Position numbers and translations under genes: made by a program. The notes below the pieces were generated by a model. It made no database searches, was not told where the DNA came from, and saw only the letters and a list, made by a program, of their open reading frames with translations. Below are positions 22,575 through 24,798 of a stretch of DNA of 24,798 nucleotides, one piece after another. Each line of letters begins with the position of its first letter. Positions within the stretch are counted from its first letter, which is position 1. The DNA is from JBOGEN01 sp050743265 (GTDB taxonomy: Bacteria > Actinomycetota > Actinomycetes > JBOGEN01): the NCBI GenBank assembly GCA_050743265.1, contig JBOGEN010000002.1, forward strand, positions 1-24,798, in the 5' to 3' direction.

Positions 22575-23416
22575 AGAGGCCTCATCTCGGGGCGGAAGAT
22601 GCGCTGCTCGAGGTGCTGGAGCAGGGACAGGCTCACGCTTGCGAACAGGATGATCGAGAGGATGGCCGCGAACATCTTCGGGTAGTCGGCGGCCGACCGG
22701 TGGAACGTGATCAAGTCGCCTACCCCGGTCGGTGTGATGAGCAGCTCGGCCAGAATGGCACCGGTGAACCCCTGGGCCAGCCCGAGCCGCAGCCCGGCGA
22801 AGATGAGCCCGCTGCCGGCGGGGAGCACGATCTTCCAGATCCGCTGCCACCGCTTGGCCTGGAACGCGTCACCCATCTCGATCAGCGAGTGGGGCGTGTT
22901 GCGGATGCCCCGGTACGAGTTCAGCACGATCACCGGGGCGCTGAGCAGCACCACGGCGAACACCTTCGCGGCGAACCCGATGCCGTAGATGAACGTGATC
23001 AGCGGGACGATCGCGGCCGAGGGAGACGCCTGGAGCACGATGAACAGTGGCAGCCCGAGCCATTCCCCTCGCGGGGAGAGCCCCATCACGAGCCCGGCCA
23101 GGATCCCTCCGACGCCGGTCAGCAGGACGCCGACCAGCAGCGGCAGAATCGTCTCGGCGTACGCCGACGCGAAGCTGCCGTCCGCGAGCATCTCGCCGAA
23201 GGCGGTCATTGTGGCGGTGAACGTCGGGAAGGCGATGCTCACGGGGACCCTGCCGCCCCACTCCCACAGCGCGAGCACGAACACGATCGACGCTCCCCGC
23301 AGGAACCACGGGTGCATCAGGGTGCTGCGCTTCAGCCTGAAGCGGCCCGCACGACTCTCGACGTGGCCCGTACGACTCTCGACCTGGTCCGTACGACTCT
23401 CGACGCGTCCCGACAC
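22571..23416 (-). CDS. ABC transporter permease with repeat-encoded N-terminus
   Basis: The protein has 281 residues from the GTG at 23416, three bases after the SBP stop. Membrane helices begin at FLRGASIVFVLALWEWGG. The ATPase-docking loop is EMGDAFQAKRWQRIWKIVLP, with AGSGLIFAGLRLGLAQGFTG after it, as in SsuC/TauC-type permeases. The first 30 or so residues are hydrophilic and encoded by a 21-bp tandem repeat (VESRT-type units), which is unusual for this family; an in-frame ATG after the repeat (MHPWFLRGA) could be the true start and would leave the repeat in the leader. The end overlaps the ATPase start. Confidence 0.88.
   Translation of the reverse strand: MSGRVESRTDQVESRTGHVESRAGRFRLKRSTLMHPWFLRGASIVFVLALWEWGGRVPVSIAFPTFTATMTAFGEMLADGSFASAYAETILPLLVGVLLTGVGGILAGLVMGLSPRGEWLGLPLFIVLQASPSAAIVPLITFIYGIGFAAKVFAVVLLSAPVIVLNSYRGIRNTPHSLIEMGDAFQAKRWQRIWKIVLPAGSGLIFAGLRLGLAQGFTGAILAELLITPTGVGDLITFHRSAADYPKMFAAILSIILFASVSLSLLQHLEQRIFRPEMRPL
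23345..23408 (+). repeat. 21-bp tandem repeat, three units
   Basis: The core CGTACGACTCTCGAC recurs every 21 bases, at 23348 (one change, CGCACG), 23369 and 23390. Read on the minus strand it encodes RVESRT-type units at the start of the permease. The period is a multiple of three, so copy-number change would keep the frame. Confidence 0.85.
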
Positions 23417-23419
23417 GCC

Positions 23420-24424
23420 TCAGCTGCCACCCTTCTCCACGCTGGCGACCGCCTTGTCGATGGGGTCGAGGTACCAGAAGTCCTCGACCTTCAGGGTCTC
23501 GGGGTCGCCCTGGAGCTGCCCGGCGAGGTTGTAGAACTCGAAGTCCGCCTCGGCTGCCTCGCGGCCTCCGCAGTCCTGGGTGAAGACGCCGCCCTCGCCG
23601 ACCTGCTCGTAGTACGGGAGCAGCTCCTTTTCGAGCTCGGCCGGGAGGTTGGGCAGCAGCCCAAGGCGCTTCCGCTCCTTGGTCACGAACGACGCGTCCT
23701 CGGAGATCGAGCGCCAGGTGGTCAGCAGCTCCTCGAGCAGGATCTGGACCGTCTCCTCGTTCTGCTTGAGCCACGCGGTGTTGCCGAACAGCACCTCGTC
23801 GCTCGCGTTCACCTCGGGGGTCGGGAGCGTGTGGAAGCGGCCGGGGTCCTCGCCCTGGACGAAGTTCTTGTTCGGAAGGTCGAGTACGGCCGCCTTCACG
23901 TTGCCGCGGAGCAGTGCCGTGGCCCGGACCTCGGAGCCGGGCACGTAGCTGATCTTGCCGAACTGGATGCCCTCGGTCTCTTCGATGAGGCGGGCGAGCG
24001 CCTCCGTGGTGGAGCCCCGGGAGTGCACGGTGAACGTCTCACCGTCGAGGGACTGCCAGTCGGGGTAGGCGGCCTTGTCGGCGACCGGGTAGTACTGCGC
24101 CCGCTGCAGCTGGCAGACGATCCGCAACGGCGCCGTCTGCCCCTCGATCAGCCCGTACGGGGCTCCGAGCCCGACGTCGGACTGCCCGTTGACGACCGCC
24201 TGGTTGGCGAGGTCCTCGTCCGCCAGCTCCTGGAGCTGGACGTCCACGCCGCGCTCGCGAACCCGGTCCAGGGCGATGAACAGCGCGAGCGTCTCGACCG
24301 ACTCGATGTCGCCGAGGGCAACCCGGATCTGCTTGTCACCCGACCCGCCGCCCTCGTCGTCGCCGCCGCCGCACGCGGAGACGAGGAGCATCAGTACTGC
24401 CAGGGAGGCTACGACTCGCTTCAT
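23420..24424 (-). CDS. ABC transporter substrate-binding lipoprotein (NMT1/SsuA-like)
   Basis: The protein has 334 residues, with the ATG at 24424 behind GAGGAT. The N-terminus MKRVVASLAVLMLLVSACGG is a lipoprotein signal, with the lipobox Cys at 18, followed by an acidic/Gly linker (GGDDEGGGSGDK). The body has the NMT1-like type II binding fold: IRVALGDIESVETLALFIAL, DLANQAVVNGQSDVGLGAPY, WQSLDGETFTVHSRGSTTEA and KAAVLDLPNKNFVQG. It would be anchored outside the membrane and deliver ligand to the two permeases downstream. The ligand is unknown; the FAH enzyme in the operon suggests an aromatic acid or related organic acid. It is the first gene of the operon. Confidence 0.92.
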   Translation of the reverse strand: MKRVVASLAVLMLLVSACGGGDDEGGGSGDKQIRVALGDIESVETLALFIALDRVRERGVDVQLQELADEDLANQAVVNGQSDVGLGAPYGLIEGQTAPLRIVCQLQRAQYYPVADKAAYPDWQSLDGETFTVHSRGSTTEALARLIEETEGIQFGKISYVPGSEVRATALLRGNVKAAVLDLPNKNFVQGEDPGRFHTLPTPEVNASDEVLFGNTAWLKQNEETVQILLEELLTTWRSISEDASFVTKERKRLGLLPNLPAELEKELLPYYEQVGEGGVFTQDCGGREAAEADFEFYNLAGQLQGDPETLKVEDFWYLDPIDKAVASVEKGGS

Positions 24425-24449
24425 CGCCAGATCCTCGTCCACCAGGGCC

Positions 24450-24478
24450 GGTATATCGGTTGATGTAGACCGTATACC
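24450..24478. promoter_or_regulatory. Palindromic operator candidate at the ABC operon promoter
   Basis: GGTATATCGGT (24450-24460) and ACCGTATACC (24469-24478) are inverted copies, differing by one extra T, with an eight-base spacer. The site lies 26 bases before the SBP start codon on that gene's upstream side, a usual place for a repressor. GTATAC-type half-sites recall GntR-family operators, but no GntR gene is in the window. Confidence 0.55.
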
Positions 24479-24484
24479 ACGAGG

Positions 24485-24511
24485 TTGACTTCGCACACGG
24501 GGGTCTAAGGT
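24485..24511 (+). promoter_or_regulatory. Possible rightward promoter
   Basis: TTGACT (24485-24490) and TAAGGT (24506-24511) resemble actinobacterial -35 and -10 boxes, but the 15-base spacer is short. It would serve the gene starting at 24629. Confidence 0.3.
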
Positions 24512-24512
24512 G

Positions 24513-24539
24513 CCCCCTCACCCGCCACGGATGAGGGGG
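24513..24539 (+). repeat. Inverted repeat in the leader of the right-end gene
   Basis: CCCCCTCA (24513-24520) and TGAGGGGG (24532-24539) form a perfect 8-bp stem with an 11-base loop, just after the possible -10 box. It may be an operator or an RNA hairpin. Confidence 0.5.
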
Positions 24540-24574
24540 GAGGGGGCGGGCCGAGCGGACGATACGGGGCACGG

Positions 24575-24594
24575 GCGCCCGCCGGAGCGGGCGC
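24575..24594 (+). repeat. GC-rich hairpin before the right-end gene
   Basis: GCGCCCGC-CGGA-GCGGGCGC is a perfect 8-bp stem with a four-base loop, 34 bases before the start codon at 24629. There is no T run, so attenuation or leader structure is as likely as termination. Confidence 0.45.
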
Positions 24595-24628
24595 GCGACC
24601 CGTGACGTCCGTCGACGAGGTGAGCCGC

Positions 24629-24798
24629 ATGGGAGCTCCTGAGCAGGCACGCCTGCTGGTGGGGACCGCCTCCCTCGGCGCCGGGGCAGTCCGGCGGCTC
24701 CGTGGGGAGCCTGAAGGGTCCGCTGCCGGGGCCGGGGCCGGGGCGGTCGACCTCGCGGTCGGGGTCGGCGCGCTGGCGTACGGCGCGGGGGCGTGGGT
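24629..24798 (+). CDS. Unidentified protein, N-terminal part only (cut by window edge)
   Basis: The ATG at 24629 follows a GAGG-containing stretch and the frame stays open to the last base, 56 codons. It reads MGAPEQARLLVGTASLGAGA, a Glu/Arg-containing stretch, an AGAGAGAV segment encoded by a GCCGGG triplicate (24725-24742), then LAVGVGALAYGAGAW. The last part is hydrophobic and Gly/Ala-rich and could be a membrane or amphipathic helix. I do not recognise a family. It is divergent from the ABC operon. Confidence 0.45.
   Translation, partial: MGAPEQARLLVGTASLGAGAVRRLRGEPEGSAAGAGAGAVDLAVGVGALAYGAGAW

Noticed and set aside
22613..24463. A 616-codon plus-strand frame across the ABC operon.
   Set aside because: Shadow of the permease and SBP genes, which carry all expected motifs on the minus strand.
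1..24798. tRNA genes, CRISPR arrays, integrases, transposases or attachment sites.
   Set aside because: None seen on either strand: no T-loop-like tRNA ends with matching stems, no regularly spaced repeat array, and no recombinase motifs in any plausible protein.

Overview
The window is high-GC DNA with GTG starts, GTGA/ATGA stop-start overlaps, a DinB-type protein resembling the mycothiol S-transferase group, an MmpL-type transporter and a secreted SGNH hydrolase. Together these point to an actinobacterium (Actinomycetota). The genus cannot be named from the sequence. I see no tRNA, rRNA, CRISPR array, insertion sequence or phage gene.

Left third (1-9409), an aromatic-acid catabolism region. 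A truncated IclR regulator precedes a tight five-gene run: CaiB/BaiF CoA-transferase, citryl-CoA-lyase-like protein, LigB-type extradiol dioxygenase, LigA-type small subunit and an MDR oxidoreductase. The last three overlap stop-to-start. An 890-base stretch of gene debris follows, including a frameshifted fragment of a VOC gene whose intact relative lies 7.4 kb away. Then come an AAHS-like MFS importer, a substrate-binding-protein-fold protein without a signal peptide, and a LysR regulator. A CoA-transferase and citryl-CoA lyase joined to a LigAB-type ring-cleavage enzyme, with none of the usual LigC/I/J/K genes in view, is the most novel candidate system here.

Middle (9480-14644). A leftward MmpL/RND gene is broken by two frameshifts. 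Facing away from it is a probable arsenic operon: an ArsR repressor fused to an LMW-PTPase-type arsenate reductase, a VOC protein and a DHA2-type MFS exporter. An operator-like repeat lies at the promoter, and translation may be leaderless.

Housekeeping stretch (14784-18902). This holds a DinB-family protein, a secreted SGNH hydrolase, a duplicated-domain DUF4389 membrane protein, a rhodanese protein, and a leftward GrpB plus methyltransferase pair. Short hairpins lie between the convergent genes.

Right end (19084-24798). A flavin oxidoreductase is interrupted by one in-frame amber codon and ends in a strong inverted repeat. It converges on a leftward five-gene operon: lipoprotein SBP, permease, ATPase, permease and a fumarylpyruvate-hydrolase-like FAH enzyme. 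That operon looks like an NMT1/SsuA-type importer tied to a ring-fission-product hydrolase. A palindromic operator-like site lies in its promoter region. A divergent gene of unknown function runs off the right edge.

All calls rest on reading the sequence and translations by eye. No database search was run.
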